A stretch of 64,000 nucleotides of DNA. It comes from Solirubrobacterales bacterium. GTDB taxonomy: Bacteria; Actinomycetota; Thermoleophilia; Solirubrobacterales; 70-9. Under the pieces are notes generated by a model. The model saw only the letters and a program-made list of their open reading frames with translations. It did no database searches and had not been told where the DNA came from. Positions 31,674 through 41,972 of the stretch are shown one piece after another (position 1 is the stretch's first letter; each line of letters opens with the position of its first letter). The stretch is taken from NCBI GenBank assembly GCA_030152805.1, contig JASLIG010000104.1, positions 1-64,000 of the forward strand. The letters run 5' to 3'. The translations under genes and the position numbers were made by a program.

Positions 31674-34600
31674 TTGCGCGCGATAAGCGCAACCGCTCGG
31701 CCCCGCCGCTCTTGGGGCGCCGTCATAAGCGTTACGGGGGTGCTCCTGGTCAGCCTGGCGTCGCTGGCCGCGGCGCCGCGATCTCAAGCCGCCAGTACCC
31801 ACGTCTTCGACCCGGTCCTGTCGCTTGAAGGGGCCTGCGTTGGCAGGGACGGTGTGCTCGACCCCGGCTGCCCCTATCTGCCAGCCGCCGAAGGGGGCCC
31901 GACGCCGTTCAAGAATCCCTGCGGGGTGGCCGTCGATCGGCACGGATATATCTACGTGGCGAATGCTGCGCCGGTTGGCAACTCCCCAACCTGGATAGAC
32001 ATCTTCGGCCCCGATGGAAAATTCCTCACGAAGATCGAAAACCAGCGTCGAATTTGTGGGCTTGCGGTCGATTCCCAGGGCAATCTCTACGCCGCTGAAC
32101 GTACTGCCGGGATCGTCGTGCTTTTCAAACCCAGCTCATATCCGGTACAGTCGTCGACGACCTATCTGGAACCGCCGCTGACGATTCATGAAGGCAGCGA
32201 ACCCTGCGAAGGCGCGAAGTCGGTGGCGGTCGATCCGTCGAACGATCAGGTCTACGTGGCAACCGGATGCACGGTGGTCAGGTACGACTCCGCGGCGAAC
32301 GGGTCGACGCTGATCGATAACAGCATCGGCAAAGCGGTTGCGCGCGAATTCACCGGGATAGACGTCTACGGCGCAAACCATGACGTCTATGTGACGGCGA
32401 ATCCTCGGTTCAACTCCAAAGGAGAATCGATCGACGTCAACGAAGCGCTGAAAATGCCCCGCATGTTCATCTTCGCGGGCAGTGACGGTAAAGCGAAGTG
32501 CGAAGCGGACGGTCACGAAAGGCCCGGGGGTGGACTCGGCTTCTTCATCGCCAGGGCCGGCATCGCGGTCGACCAGGCCAACGGCGAGGCCTACGTCGAC
32601 GACATCACCGCCCACCAGGTGGTCTTCCAGTTCGACTCCGAATGCAAATACCTTGCTCAGCTGCCGCAAACCGCTGGCAAACCGCCGATGGAAGAACCGG
32701 AACTCTTCGGCGACATTGCGGTCGACGATCCGCTCGTCGAAGGCGAAGCCGGCTATGACAGCCCCAACGAAGGGTACGTCTACGTGGTGTCCGGTACCAA
32801 AGCGTCGAACTCCGAGTTGTACGCCTTCGGTCCCGGCATTCCGCCCCAGCCCCCTGAAATCGCTGCGCAGGCTGCTTCCGAAATCGGCGAGACCGAAGCC
32901 CAGCTGGAATCAAAAATCAACCCTAAGGGCCTAGCCACCAGCTACCAGTTCGAATACACGACCGAGTCGGATTTCGATCTCAATGGCTATGCCAATGCAA
33001 GTAGGGCGCCGGTTCCGCCCGGTGACGTTGCGCCAGCGGGGTCCTTCGTCACGGTCTCCCAGGGCGTGGGCAACCTGCTGCCCGGCGTCGACTATCGCTT
33101 CCGACTCGTTGCCACCAACCACTGTCTGACAGGAGAACCCGAAGTCGACTGCACGACGAGCGGCGAAGGCAAACCCGGCGAAGAAGGTGCGGACGCGAAA
33201 TTCAGGACGTTTGACCGTCCCGGACTGCGAAGCCCGTGCCCGAACGAAGGCCTGCGCAGCGGAGACGCGGCACGCCTGCCGCAGTGTCGAGCCTATGAGC
33301 TGGTAACTCCGCCGGACACGAATGGACGGGCGCCGACCCTGGGGGCCCTCGGCCAGCCGGGCGGATTTGCCACCAACCCGTCGACTGCCGATGGCAACGG
33401 CCTTCTCTACGGGGTCGAAGGCGGGTCCCTGCCAAGCCTCGGCGGAAGCGGGTTCGACGACGTCTACGAGGCTCACCGGAACCCCACCGCGGGTTGGCTC
33501 AGCACGCTGGAGGCGCCCGACGGAACGCAGGCGCAGGAATCCTACCCGGTGGGATATTCGGCGAACCACCGGGAATCGATATGGGACGTCAGGAACAACG
33601 GCGGCTCGCTCGCGATCGATGAACTCGAAGGCGTCAAATACGTCCGGCGACCGGGGGGCGTTCTAGACCCCGCGTGTGCGGCGCCGGGAGAACCCGACGG
33701 GCCCTACGAATTCGTCGGTTGCGGATCCATCGGGCAGGACCGACACGCCGTCGCCAGGTGGATCAGCCCCGATTCGGGCCACCTGATCTTCGCCACGGTG
33801 AGGAATACCGCTGTTGACCCCAAACAGCTGGAGCCGAATGCGCCTCCGGGCGGTACGACTGCGGTCTACGACCGCACTTCGGATGGAGCGACGCACGTCG
33901 TTTCGCTTCTGCCAGGGGACGTGCCGCTGCAGGCAGGTGAAGACGCCGACTACGTGGGCAGCTCGGCCGACGGTTCGGCGGTCGCCTTCGGCGTTGGCAG
34001 CTCGATGTACGTGCGGCTGGGCAACGCCGAGACGAAATTGGTCGCCGGCAGCGAACCGCTGTTCGGCGGCTTTTCGCACGACGGAAGCCGACTCGTCTAC
34101 CTCGATACCGACGAAGCGCCGAAAGAAGGCGAGGTGCCGCGCGGCACGATCCACCTCTACGAGACCGAAACCGGCGCAACCACCACCATTGGGGGCGCCG
34201 ATTCGGCGCTGGCGTTCGTCTCTCCGGACGGCTCCCACGTCTACTTCGTCTCGAGCGAGGAATTGGACGGCGCGGGGGAAGGGCAGGCGGGGGCGGAAAA
34301 CCTCTACGTCTGGGACAGCGCCGGCATCGGGTTCATCGCCGCGCTGGATCCGATCGACGTGGTCGGAAGGGAAGGGGTGGTTGGGAGCAGCCAACCCAGG
34401 GTCGGCGGCCTGGGCCAGTGGGTCACGGACGCCGTCAACCCCGACCAGCGCCGGGTCAGCGGTCCGGCGTCGGATCCCGCACGCAGCACGCCGGATGGCT
34501 CGGTGTTCGTCTTCGAGTCGCGCGCTGACCCCACCGACTACGCGAGCAAAGGGCACGTGGAGATATATCGCTTCGACGCGGGAGCCGCGCCCGGTCTGGG

Positions 34601-35240
34601 GCTGAGCTGCGTCTCGTGCAACCAGACGGGTGCGGCCGCCACCTCGAATGCCGAACTGGAGTCGAGCGTGGGGGTCCCGCTTCGCTTCGGGTCGCCGGTC
34701 AATGCGCTCACGCAGATCGGCAACGTCAGCGACGACGGAAGAACGGTCTTCTTCCAGAGCGGCGATCGCCTCGTCGCTCGCGATCGCGACGGCCTCTCCG
34801 ACGTCTATGAGTGGCAGGCGCAGGGAGCGGATGCCTGTCAAACGCAGGGTGGTTGCCTGTACCTGATTTCATCGGGTCACAGCGCCACTGCGGACTATCT
34901 GTACGCCATCTCCGCCTCGGGCGACGACGTGTTCTTCGTCAGCTCGGACCGGTTGGCGCCACAGGACCTCGACGCCACGCCCTCTATCTATGACGCGCGC
35001 GTGGACGGCGGGTTCCCGCTCGCGGCCTCCCTCCCCCCGTGCCGGGAGAGCGGTTGCCAAGCGGCCGCCGGGACTCCTGCCTTCGCCCCGCCCGCAAGCG
35101 CGGCGGTCCATGGCGCGAAAAACGCATCCAAGCGGCGGCGCTGCGGCAGGGGTACGTCGGCTCATCGCAGTCGCGCCAAGGCCCACTGCAAGCACAAGCG
35201 GCACAAGCGTCGACATCATGGCAAGGGGGGGAGGCGATGA
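31674..35240 (+). CDS. Very large secreted protein: NHL-like propeller, FnIII-like domain, TolB-like repeats, basic tail
   Basis: This 1188-residue protein starts at a TTG; no better start is in frame before the signal peptide (about residues 15-40). Residues 60-390 hold NHL/beta-propeller strands (GVAVDRHGYIYVANA, GLAVDSQGNLYAAE, SVAVDPSNDQVYVATG). A fibronectin-III-like segment follows at about residues 405-520. Then comes PGLRSPCPNEGLRSG...LPQCRAYELVTPPD, a block I associate with Solirubrobacterales secreted proteins. From about 560 to 1130 come WD40/TolB-like strands (SPDGSHVYFVSSEEL, SDDGRTVFFQSGDRL). The end is very basic (KRRRCGRGTSAHRSRAKAH), perhaps for binding an anionic wall polymer. 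It overlaps the next gene by 4 bp. Confidence 0.75.
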   Translation: MRAISATARPRRSWGAVISVTGVLLVSLASLAAAPRSQAASTHVFDPVLSLEGACVGRDGVLDPGCPYLPAAEGGPTPFKNPCGVAVDRHGYIYVANAAPVGNSPTWIDIFGPDGKFLTKIENQRRICGLAVDSQGNLYAAERTAGIVVLFKPSSYPVQSSTTYLEPPLTIHEGSEPCEGAKSVAVDPSNDQVYVATGCTVVRYDSAANGSTLIDNSIGKAVAREFTGIDVYGANHDVYVTANPRFNSKGESIDVNEALKMPRMFIFAGSDGKAKCEADGHERPGGGLGFFIARAGIAVDQANGEAYVDDITAHQVVFQFDSECKYLAQLPQTAGKPPMEEPELFGDIAVDDPLVEGEAGYDSPNEGYVYVVSGTKASNSELYAFGPGIPPQPPEIAAQAASEIGETEAQLESKINPKGLATSYQFEYTTESDFDLNGYANASRAPVPPGDVAPAGSFVTVSQGVGNLLPGVDYRFRLVATNHCLTGEPEVDCTTSGEGKPGEEGADAKFRTFDRPGLRSPCPNEGLRSGDAARLPQCRAYELVTPPDTNGRAPTLGALGQPGGFATNPSTADGNGLLYGVEGGSLPSLGGSGFDDVYEAHRNPTAGWLSTLEAPDGTQAQESYPVGYSANHRESIWDVRNNGGSLAIDELEGVKYVRRPGGVLDPACAAPGEPDGPYEFVGCGSIGQDRHAVARWISPDSGHLIFATVRNTAVDPKQLEPNAPPGGTTAVYDRTSDGATHVVSLLPGDVPLQAGEDADYVGSSADGSAVAFGVGSSMYVRLGNAETKLVAGSEPLFGGFSHDGSRLVYLDTDEAPKEGEVPRGTIHLYETETGATTTIGGADSALAFVSPDGSHVYFVSSEELDGAGEGQAGAENLYVWDSAGIGFIAALDPIDVVGREGVVGSSQPRVGGLGQWVTDAVNPDQRRVSGPASDPARSTPDGSVFVFESRADPTDYASKGHVEIYRFDAGAAPGLGLSCVSCNQTGAAATSNAELESSVGVPLRFGSPVNALTQIGNVSDDGRTVFFQSGDRLVARDRDGLSDVYEWQAQGADACQTQGGCLYLISSGHSATADYLYAISASGDDVFFVSSDRLAPQDLDATPSIYDARVDGGFPLAASLPPCRESGCQAAAGTPAFAPPASAAVHGAKNASKRRRCGRGTSAHRSRAKAHCKHKRHKRRHHGKGGRR

Positions 35241-38002
35241 GGGCGCTTGCCGTCTCCCTGTTGGCGGCAGCGGCGATTGCGGCTCCGATCGCCGTGGCGC
35301 AGGCCGATCCCAGCGAATACGGGATCAAGTCTGTGAGCGCCTCGCTCTCGACCCATCAGGCCGGTGCGCACCCCGACTTCTCGCTTGCGCTGGAACTCCT
35401 CACGGATTCGAACGAACAGCTGCCGTCGACCACCCAGACACTCTCCATCGCCCTGCCGCCCGGCCTGCTCGCCAACCCCGAGGCTATCCCCAAGTGCTCG
35501 GTGCTCCAGCTCGTCTCGACCAACGTGGAAGACAAAACCAATGGCACCGGGTGCCCCCAGGATTCGCAGGTTGGCGTCACCGAAGTGCAGCTGTTCAGGA
35601 ACGGCAGCTTCGTCCCGTTCACCGAGCCGGTCTACAACATGGAATCGCCCGGTGGAGACGTCGCCGGGCGCCTCGGCTTCATCGCGCAGTTCGTACCGGT
35701 GGTCATCGACGCGCGGCTGCGGCCTAGCGACTACGGGGTCACCGCGGTGGCGCAGGGACTGAGCTCCTTCATCCCGCTGCGCGCGGCCACCACGACTCTG
35801 TGGGGCGTACCGGCGAGCAAAAGCCACGACGGGCAGCGCATCACGCCCTACGAGGCGGCCAACAACAACGGGGTTCCCGAAATGCCAGGCGGGGAACGGC
35901 CCAGCGGTCTCGCGCCAGCGCCCTTCATGGTGAACCCGACCCGCTGCGGGAATACCACGGAGATAGGCGTCACCGCGACGAGCTACGCGGAACCCGAACG
36001 GCCCGTCAGCCAGCCGGCGCCGTTGCCCCTCATCACGGGGTGCGAGGGGCTCGACTTCCGCCCCAGCATCGATTTCTCGCCGACGACCAAATCGGCGGAC
36101 TCGCCGTCTGGGATGGCCGTCGATCTCTCGCTCCCCCAGGATGGGCTCAAAAATCCAAACCTCTTCGCCCAAGCCGACCTCAAGCGCGCGGTGGTCACGC
36201 TTCCCGAAGGCCTGGCGCTGAATCCCTCCGCAGCCCGCGGTCTCGGCGCCTGCTCGGAGGCGGAGGTCGGCCTCGTCTCCGAGCACCCGATCGAATTCAA
36301 CGCGAGCCCACCCGCGTGCCCGGGCTCCTCCAAGGTGGGCAGCGCCGAGATCAGGACCCCGCTTCTCGCCGGGCCGATAGACGGGGCGCTGTACCTCGCG
36401 CGGGCAGACGACAACCCCTTCGACACCCTCCTGGCCGGTTACCTCGTGGCCCAGGGGCAGGGTGTGACGCTAAAGCTCGCGGGGCGGTTCGACGTCGATG
36501 CTGCCACCGGTCGGATCACCGCGACCTTCGATGACAATCCCCAGGCGCCCTTCGAAACCGTGTCCCTCCACTTCAAGGAAGGCAGTGGCGGGGTGCTGAC
36601 CACCCCGCCCGCCTGCGGTTCCTACGCAATTCACTCGATCCTCTCGCCCTGGTCGGCCCACGATCCATTCAACCCCGCCCCGAACGAACAGGTCGCGTTG
36701 GACGATCTCTTCGAGATCGGCTCCGGACCGGGCGGGGGGGAGTGTCCCGCCGGGCGCTTCGACCCGACCCTCGAAGCGGGTACGACCAATGCGCTCGCCG
36801 GGGCGTACAGCCCGTTTGTCCTGCGGCTGAGCCGGGAGGACGGCACGCAGCGGTTCGCCTCTTTCGCGACGACGCTGCCGCCGGGCCTCACCGGCCGGCT
36901 GGCCGGGATTCCGTACTGCCCCGAGAGCGGTATCTCAGCCGCGGCAGCACTCGGCGGCATTGGCGAGGGGGCGCGGGAGCTCCAGGCCCCCTCGTGCCCA
37001 GCCGCCAGCCGAATCGGAAGGGTCGTCACCGGCGCCGGTTCGGGGCCGAGTCCGTTCTACCTCGATACCGGGACCGCCTATCTCGCCGGGCCGTACCGGG
37101 GGGCCCCGCTCTCCGTGGTCGTGATCGCGCCCGCCATCGCGGGCCCCTTCGACCTCGGCAACGTGGCGGTGCGGACCGCGCTGCGAGTCGACCCGGGCAC
37201 CGCCCAGGTCACCGCGGTGTCGGATCCCTTGCCGACCTCGCTTCACGGAATTCCACTGGACCTCAGGGACATCCGAGTCGCGCTGGACCGCCCACGATTC
37301 ACCCTCAACCCGACCAACTGCAGGGAAATGCGCGTGCTGGCGTCGGTCGCCTCCACCGGGGGGAGCGTCGCCAGGCCGGAGTCCCGCTTCCAGGTCGGGG
37401 GGTGCAGCGGCCTGGGCTTCAAGCCGAAGCTCTCCATGCGCCTGACCGGCAAGACCAATCGCGGCGCGCACCCACGCTTCCAGGCGGTGCTGAGGCCCCG
37501 CAGCGGCGATGCCAACATCGCCCGCGTACAGGTCGCTCTGCCGCATGCGGAGTTTCTCGAGCAGGCGCACATTCGAACCATCTGCACCCGGGTTCAATTT
37601 GCCGCCCAAGAGTGTCCCGAGCGCGCGATCTACGGCCACGCAACGGCATACAGCCCGCTCCTCGACGAGCCCCTGCGGGGTCCGGTGTACCTGAGGTCTT
37701 CATCCCATCGGTTGCCGGACCTGGTCATAGCGCTGAGCGGCCAGATCGACTTCGACGCGGTCGGTCGCATCGACTCGATCAAAGGCGAGGTCCGGACCAC
37801 GTTCGACGTACTTCCGGATGCGCCCGTGAGCAGGGTCGTCCTCACCATGCAAGGAGGGAAGAAGGGACTGTTGGTCAACAGCCGCAATCTCTGTCAGGCC
37901 CCTTCTCATGCGACCGCCGAACTGAAAGCACACAACGGCAGGGTCGTTCAACTGAGTCCAGTGCTGCACAACGACTGCAATGCGAGGCCCGGACGGCCGT
38001 AG
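35237..38002 (+). CDS. Large secreted modular protein
   Basis: This 921-residue protein starts at an ATG overlapping the previous stop (ATGA), with GGGGGGAGG as ribosome site. The signal peptide ends VAQA at about residue 20. The rest is made of about four copies of a roughly 200-residue module: LPxG, a Cys, a Cys-Pro pair, a SxxG turn, then a YL strand and a late Cys. Examples are IPKCSVLQL...[18 protein letters not shown]...[18 protein letters not shown]...SCPAASRIG and [10 protein letters not shown]...[10 protein letters not shown] lone copy of the module forms the protein at 40595. It is likely a surface or wall protein of an operon that ends in a collagen-like protein; no enzyme motif is visible. 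Confidence 0.75.
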   Translation: MRALAVSLLAAAAIAAPIAVAQADPSEYGIKSVSASLSTHQAGAHPDFSLALELLTDSNEQLPSTTQTLSIALPPGLLANPEAIPKCSVLQLVSTNVEDKTNGTGCPQDSQVGVTEVQLFRNGSFVPFTEPVYNMESPGGDVAGRLGFIAQFVPVVIDARLRPSDYGVTAVAQGLSSFIPLRAATTTLWGVPASKSHDGQRITPYEAANNNGVPEMPGGERPSGLAPAPFMVNPTRCGNTTEIGVTATSYAEPERPVSQPAPLPLITGCEGLDFRPSIDFSPTTKSADSPSGMAVDLSLPQDGLKNPNLFAQADLKRAVVTLPEGLALNPSAARGLGACSEAEVGLVSEHPIEFNASPPACPGSSKVGSAEIRTPLLAGPIDGALYLARADDNPFDTLLAGYLVAQGQGVTLKLAGRFDVDAATGRITATFDDNPQAPFETVSLHFKEGSGGVLTTPPACGSYAIHSILSPWSAHDPFNPAPNEQVALDDLFEIGSGPGGGECPAGRFDPTLEAGTTNALAGAYSPFVLRLSREDGTQRFASFATTLPPGLTGRLAGIPYCPESGISAAAALGGIGEGARELQAPSCPAASRIGRVVTGAGSGPSPFYLDTGTAYLAGPYRGAPLSVVVIAPAIAGPFDLGNVAVRTALRVDPGTAQVTAVSDPLPTSLHGIPLDLRDIRVALDRPRFTLNPTNCREMRVLASVASTGGSVARPESRFQVGGCSGLGFKPKLSMRLTGKTNRGAHPRFQAVLRPRSGDANIARVQVALPHAEFLEQAHIRTICTRVQFAAQECPERAIYGHATAYSPLLDEPLRGPVYLRSSSHRLPDLVIALSGQIDFDAVGRIDSIKGEVRTTFDVLPDAPVSRVVLTMQGGKKGLLVNSRNLCQAPSHATAELKAHNGRVVQLSPVLHNDCNARPGRP

Positions 38003-38033
38003 GGGTCAGGGCTACATACAAGGAGAGAACCAA

Positions 38034-38702
38034 ATGTTCAGATCACTACGTAGGCACTTCGGTACCGCCAGCCTGGCGGTCTCGGTCGTGGCGCTCGTCT
38101 TCGCCCTCGTCGGTGGCGCTTTCGCTGCCAGCGGCTTGCCCGGCGGCGGCAATGAAGCCGCCAGCTCGGCAAAGAAGGGAAAGAGGGGCCCACGGGGCCC
38201 GAAGGGAGCGACCGGGCCGCAGGGCCCTCAAGGTCCACAGGGACCGCAGGGATCACAAGGCCCACAGGGACCGCAGGGACCCCCGGGGGCGACGGGACCA
38301 ACTGGGGTCACCGGCAAAACCGGGGCCACCGGAGTAGCGGGACCCCTGCTTGAAACGCTGCCGCAAGGCGAGTCGCTGACCGGCGCCTGGGGCCTCGCCA
38401 AGGGCGACCTCGCGACCGCGGAGATGTCGACGATCTCGTTCCAGTTCCCGCTCGCCGCGGCACTCGAAGCCAACGACGTCGTGTTCCTCAAAGAAGGAGA
38501 AGGGGAAACCACGGAATGCCCGGGCACGGTCACGGAACCGGAAGCCGCAAGCGGCAAAGTGTGCGTCTATACGCAATTTGAAACGGTCGTCGAAGGAACG
38601 CCGATCCTCGGCGGCAAGTTCCCCACGAAACAGGGCGTGTCGATGCTCTTCGTCGGGTTCAAAGGATTGCTGAGCGGAACCTGGGCCGTCAAAGCACCCT
38701 GA
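38034..38702 (+). CDS. Collagen-like secreted protein
   Basis: This 222-residue protein follows AAGGAGAG closely and has a signal peptide over residues 1-32. A basic KKGKRGPRG segment leads into roughly 17 Gly-X-Y triplets (residues 50-102), mostly GPQ and GAT, enough for a short triple helix. The C-terminal domain (about residues 105-222) is globular, with [10 protein letters not shown] and GKVCVYTQ cysteines, and should trimerise or bind a partner. It is the last gene of an operon with the two very large secreted proteins, 31 bp after the second. Bacterial collagen-like proteins act on the cell surface in adhesion; the role here is not known. Confidence 0.8.
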   Translation: MFRSLRRHFGTASLAVSVVALVFALVGGAFAASGLPGGGNEAASSAKKGKRGPRGPKGATGPQGPQGPQGPQGSQGPQGPQGPPGATGPTGVTGKTGATGVAGPLLETLPQGESLTGAWGLAKGDLATAEMSTISFQFPLAAALEANDVVFLKEGEGETTECPGTVTEPEAASGKVCVYTQFETVVEGTPILGGKFPTKQGVSMLFVGFKGLLSGTWAVKAP

Positions 38703-38710
38703 GGAGCTGA

Positions 38711-38756
38711 GCGAATCGACGATTCGCCGTCCCTGGATGCCGATCATCGGGCATCC
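38711..38756 (+). terminator. Two consecutive hairpins ending the secreted-protein operon
   Basis: GCGAATC/GATTCGC (38711-38727, 3-base loop) and GGATGCC/GGCATCC (38735-38756, 8-base loop) follow the stop within 60 bases. A third, TGATTGA/TCAATCA (38766-38783), lies over the next promoter and may be an operator. Confidence 0.6.
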
Positions 38757-38784
38757 GGGGGCGGCTGATTGACTCGTCAATCAA

Positions 38785-38790
38785 TATGAT
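38785..38790 (+). promoter_or_regulatory. -10 element of leaderless ETF-QO gene
   Basis: TATGAT lies six bases before the ATG at 38797 and there is no ribosome site. The inverted repeat TGATTGA/TCAATCA at 38766-38783 covers the spacer. Confidence 0.4.
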
Positions 38791-38796
38791 CTTGCC

Positions 38797-40533
38797 ATGG
38801 CTGAAGGCAATGGCAAGGTCGTCCCGGCCGACTTTCCGCCGCCGGTAGACGCGACCGAGGAGTTCGTCAAGCGGGGTCTCGACGGAAAGGACGATCGGAT
38901 CGAGATCGGCGTCGCCATCGTCGGCGGCGGCACCGCTGGGCTCGCCTGCGCCAACCGGCTGCTGCAGCTGCTCGGCGAGGACCCCGAGACGATGGAGAAG
39001 CTGGGCGAGGTCCCAGTCGCCGTGATCGAGAAGGCGAAGACCAGCGGTGCTCACAACCTCTCGGGCGCGGTGATGCGGCCCGGTCCGCTGCGGGAGCTCT
39101 TCCCCGACCTCAGTCGCGAGCAGTGGCGGCAGCAGGGCTTCGCCTTCGGCGAGGTGAAGAAGGAGGCGATCTACCTGCTTCCCGACGGCAGGCGAAAGCT
39201 CCGCATTCCGCCGCCCCCGCCGCTGCGCAACCACGGCAACGAGGTGATCTCCGTCTCCGCCCTCTGTCGTTACATGCAGGCGCGGGCCGAGGAGGCCGGC
39301 GCCTACCTGCTGACCGAGACCGCGGCGACGCAGCTGATCGTCGAGGACAGCGCCGTCGTCGGCGTGCGCTCCGGTGACAAGGGCCGCGGAAAAGAGGGAG
39401 AGGAGCTGGGCAACTTCGAGCCCGGCACTGACATCGCCGCCCGGGCAACCGTGCTCGCCGAGGGCTGCTGGGGCCACCTCACCGACGCCGCCGTGCGCCA
39501 GTTCGACCTCGCCGAGGGGCGCGAGCCGCAGGTCTGGGAGCTCGGCGTCAAGGAGGTCTGGAAGGTGAAGCGGCCCCTGGACCGCGTGATCCACACGATT
39601 GGTGGCTGGCCGCTGAAGATCTCACCCAAGTACGGCCAGATCGGCGGCTCCTGGATCTACCCGATGGTGGACGAGAAGACCGGCGAGGACCTCGTCTCGA
39701 TCGGCTTCATCGTCGACCTCGACTACGCCGACGCCACCACCTCCGCTCACGACCTGCTGCAGGAGTTCAAGACGCACCCGATGGTGCGCAAGGTGCTCGA
39801 CGGGGGTGAGCGGATCAGCTGGGGCGCCAAGGCGCTTCCCGCGGGCGGCTACTGGGCGATGCCGAAACTGTCCATGCCTGGGGCGGTGCTGATCGGCGAT
39901 GCCGCCGGCATGATGAACCTGACCGCCCTGAAGGGGGTCCACTACGCGATCAAGTCGGGGATGCTGGCCGCGGAGCAGATCTACGCCGCACTCAAGGAGG
40001 AGAGCGATGACTTCTCCGGCTATGAGAAGGCGATCGCCGATTCGATCGTCAGCAAGGATCTCTACGAGCAGCGAAATGCCCGCCAGCCCTTCCAGAAGGG
40101 CCTGCTCGAGGGCATGCCCCTGGTCGGCATGATGATCCTCACCGGCGGGCGATTTCCCGGCGGGCGCTGGAAGCTGCACCGCAACGACGCCCGGCCGATG
40201 TTCATCGGCGACAGCAGGGACTCCTACCCCAAGCCCGACGGCAAGCTCACCTTCGACAAGCTCTCCAGCGTCTTCATCACCGGCAACGCCACCCGCGACG
40301 ATGCCCCCAACCACATCCGCGTGCAGAAGCGCGTCCCCCGCGAGCTCGCCGAGACCTGGGCCTGGATGTGCCCCGCCGGCGTCTACGAGATTCCCGAGGA
40401 CGCACCCGAGAGCGGCGAGGTCGAGGTGATCGTCAACTACACCAACTGCATTCAGTGCGGCGCGATCACCGCCAAGGGCGGTCGCCTCACCACTCCCGAG
40501 GGTGGTGACGGTCCTCTCTACCAAAATACCTGA
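38797..40533 (+). CDS. Electron-transfer flavoprotein:quinone oxidoreductase
   Basis: This 578-residue membrane-associated flavoprotein passes electrons from ETF to the quinone pool. FAD motif VAIVGGGTAGLACANRL near residue 40, the ubiquinone-region blocks GGSWIYPM and the FAD-closing AVLIGDAAGMMNLTALKG are present. The C-terminal iron-sulfur domain has WMCPAGVYE and NCIQCGAIT. Family members normally have CxxCxxC in the second block; here the last Cys is Ile, leaving three of four cluster ligands. The cluster may be [3Fe-4S] or have another ligand. No etfAB is in the window. The start is leaderless. Confidence 0.85.
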   Translation: MAEGNGKVVPADFPPPVDATEEFVKRGLDGKDDRIEIGVAIVGGGTAGLACANRLLQLLGEDPETMEKLGEVPVAVIEKAKTSGAHNLSGAVMRPGPLRELFPDLSREQWRQQGFAFGEVKKEAIYLLPDGRRKLRIPPPPPLRNHGNEVISVSALCRYMQARAEEAGAYLLTETAATQLIVEDSAVVGVRSGDKGRGKEGEELGNFEPGTDIAARATVLAEGCWGHLTDAAVRQFDLAEGREPQVWELGVKEVWKVKRPLDRVIHTIGGWPLKISPKYGQIGGSWIYPMVDEKTGEDLVSIGFIVDLDYADATTSAHDLLQEFKTHPMVRKVLDGGERISWGAKALPAGGYWAMPKLSMPGAVLIGDAAGMMNLTALKGVHYAIKSGMLAAEQIYAALKEESDDFSGYEKAIADSIVSKDLYEQRNARQPFQKGLLEGMPLVGMMILTGGRFPGGRWKLHRNDARPMFIGDSRDSYPKPDGKLTFDKLSSVFITGNATRDDAPNHIRVQKRVPRELAETWAWMCPAGVYEIPEDAPESGEVEVIVNYTNCIQCGAITAKGGRLTTPEGGDGPLYQNT

Positions 40534-40594
40534 GAATTCCAATAGGTTTTGATCAACCGGGCGGTGGGAGTCTCGGCCGACAAGGAGAGAGCAG

Positions 40595-41377
40595 ATGCGC
40601 AAGCGATTGATTTCGATGCTGGTCCTGGGCGCGCTCGTCGCGTTCATTGCGGGGGGAGTTGCCCTCGCGAAGCAGTATCCGCCGACCGTCGTCAAGGCGG
40701 GCAAGCTGCAGTTCACCGTGAACGGGAGCTTCAGCCCGACGGCGCTGCCGAAGGACAAACTGGCGCCGATCACGCTTCATATCGATGGCAAAATCGACAC
40801 GACCGACGGCTCGCACCCGCCGGCACTGCAAGAAGTCATCGCCGAATTCGACAAGAACGGCGAAACCAACGTCAAGGGCCTGCCGGTCTGCACCGCGGGC
40901 AAACTGCAGGCGACGGATTCCAAACACGCAAAGGCAGCCTGCCCGACCGCGATCGTCGGCGAAGGCACGACCGACGTCGAGGTGGAATTCCCCGAATCGG
41001 CGCCCTTCATCGCGCACAGCAAGCTCTACGCCTTCAACGGCGGCTCAAGCGGTGGAACCACAACCCTCTTCATTCACGCCTACCTGAGCTCGCCTGTGTC
41101 GGCCGCGGTCGTCACGACCACCAAGATCACCAAGGTCCACAACGGCCGCTACGGGACGAAAACCGTCTCGACGATCCCGAAGATCGCCGGCGGCTACGGC
41201 TCGGTCAGGGCCTTCGATCTGACCTTCAATCGCAGCTTCAGCTACAAGGGCAAGAAGCAGTACTACCTCCTGGCCAAGTGCCCGGACGGCCACCTCAACG
41301 CACACGCGGTCTCCGTCTTCTCGGACGGCACGAAACTGATCGCCGACTTCGTGCGCAGCTGCACGCCGAAGGGCTGA
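40595..41377 (+). CDS. Secreted single-module protein related to 35237-38002
   Basis: This 260-residue protein has a ribosome site AAGGAGAGAG and a signal peptide ending GVALA (about residue 25). The mature part shows the module of the large protein at 35237: LPVCTAGKL, then ACPTAIVGEG, a KLYAFNGG strand, THAYL-like FIHAYLSSP and a late LAKCPDGHL. The end (FVRSCTPKG) is basic with a final Cys. It therefore looks like a free-standing copy of one repeat. GAA and AAA are preferred over GAG and AAG in part of the gene. It is followed by a strong hairpin, so it is transcribed alone or with ETF-QO. Function is unknown. Confidence 0.75.
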   Translation: MRKRLISMLVLGALVAFIAGGVALAKQYPPTVVKAGKLQFTVNGSFSPTALPKDKLAPITLHIDGKIDTTDGSHPPALQEVIAEFDKNGETNVKGLPVCTAGKLQATDSKHAKAACPTAIVGEGTTDVEVEFPESAPFIAHSKLYAFNGGSSGGTTTLFIHAYLSSPVSAAVVTTTKITKVHNGRYGTKTVSTIPKIAGGYGSVRAFDLTFNRSFSYKGKKQYYLLAKCPDGHLNAHAVSVFSDGTKLIADFVRSCTPKG

Positions 41378-41404
41378 GCCAGCCCCTCGACTCTCAAAAC
41401 GGGT

Positions 41405-41432
41405 GGAAGGACGGCTCTCGGGCCGTCCTTCC
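41405..41432 (+). terminator. Hairpin terminator
   Basis: A perfect 11-bp stem GGAAGGACGGC/GCCGTCCTTCC closes a 6-base loop, 27 bases past the stop of 40595-41377. Confidence 0.65.
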
Positions 41433-41495
41433 AGCGCCGTCCAGTCCGCACGAGGCCCGGACTATGATGAAGCCCAGCGCTGAGGAGGAGCGGGT

Positions 41496-41972
41496 ATGAC
41501 GACCGAGGAGTGGGCACTCGCAGCATCTGTTTTCTTCTCGGGGCTCGCGTCTGGCCTCTTGGGGATGCTGACCACGATCATGCACCCGATGCTCGCAGCG
41601 ATGGACGGTCGGGACTTCCGGAACTTCATGGAGGCGTTCCTTCGATTTGCGAGGAAGTCTTGGTTCAATTACGCCTGGTCGCTCGGGATGGGCATTGGGC
41701 CGATCGTCGCGGTCGTGCTCCTCTGGGATGATCCCGGCTCCACCTCGTTCGTACTCACCGCGATCGGCCTCGGTGTCGTGGTCGTCGGTGTGTACATAGT
41801 CGCGAACGTGTGGAAGGAGCCGCACTACGACGTGATATTGGCTTGGGATCCTGAGGCTATGCCAGCGAATTGGGAGGCGGGACGCCGGCGATATTTCACG
41901 ATCAATTGGATCCAGTTCGCGACGACGTGGACGGCGTTCATCCTGTTTCTGGTGGCTCTGGTCTCTCTCTAG
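41496..41972 (+). CDS. Four-helix membrane protein, DUF1772-like
   Basis: This 158-residue protein has GAGGAGGAG ahead of the ATG. It has four membrane helices at about residues 5-28, 58-78, 83-103 and 137-157. The first helix is followed by IMHPMLAAMDGRDFRNFMEAFLRF, and the last is preceded by RRRYFTINWIQ. These are the usual features of DUF1772/anthrone-oxygenase-like proteins. Members are mostly uncharacterised. Codon use is ordinary. No partner gene is evident. Confidence 0.6.
   Translation: MTTEEWALAASVFFSGLASGLLGMLTTIMHPMLAAMDGRDFRNFMEAFLRFARKSWFNYAWSLGMGIGPIVAVVLLWDDPGSTSFVLTAIGLGVVVVGVYIVANVWKEPHYDVILAWDPEAMPANWEAGRRRYFTINWIQFATTWTAFILFLVALVSL

Noticed and set aside
38180..38340. Short tandem DNA repeats that could suggest a CRISPR-like or satellite array
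   Set aside because: They encode Gly-X-Y triplets of the collagen-like protein in one frame.
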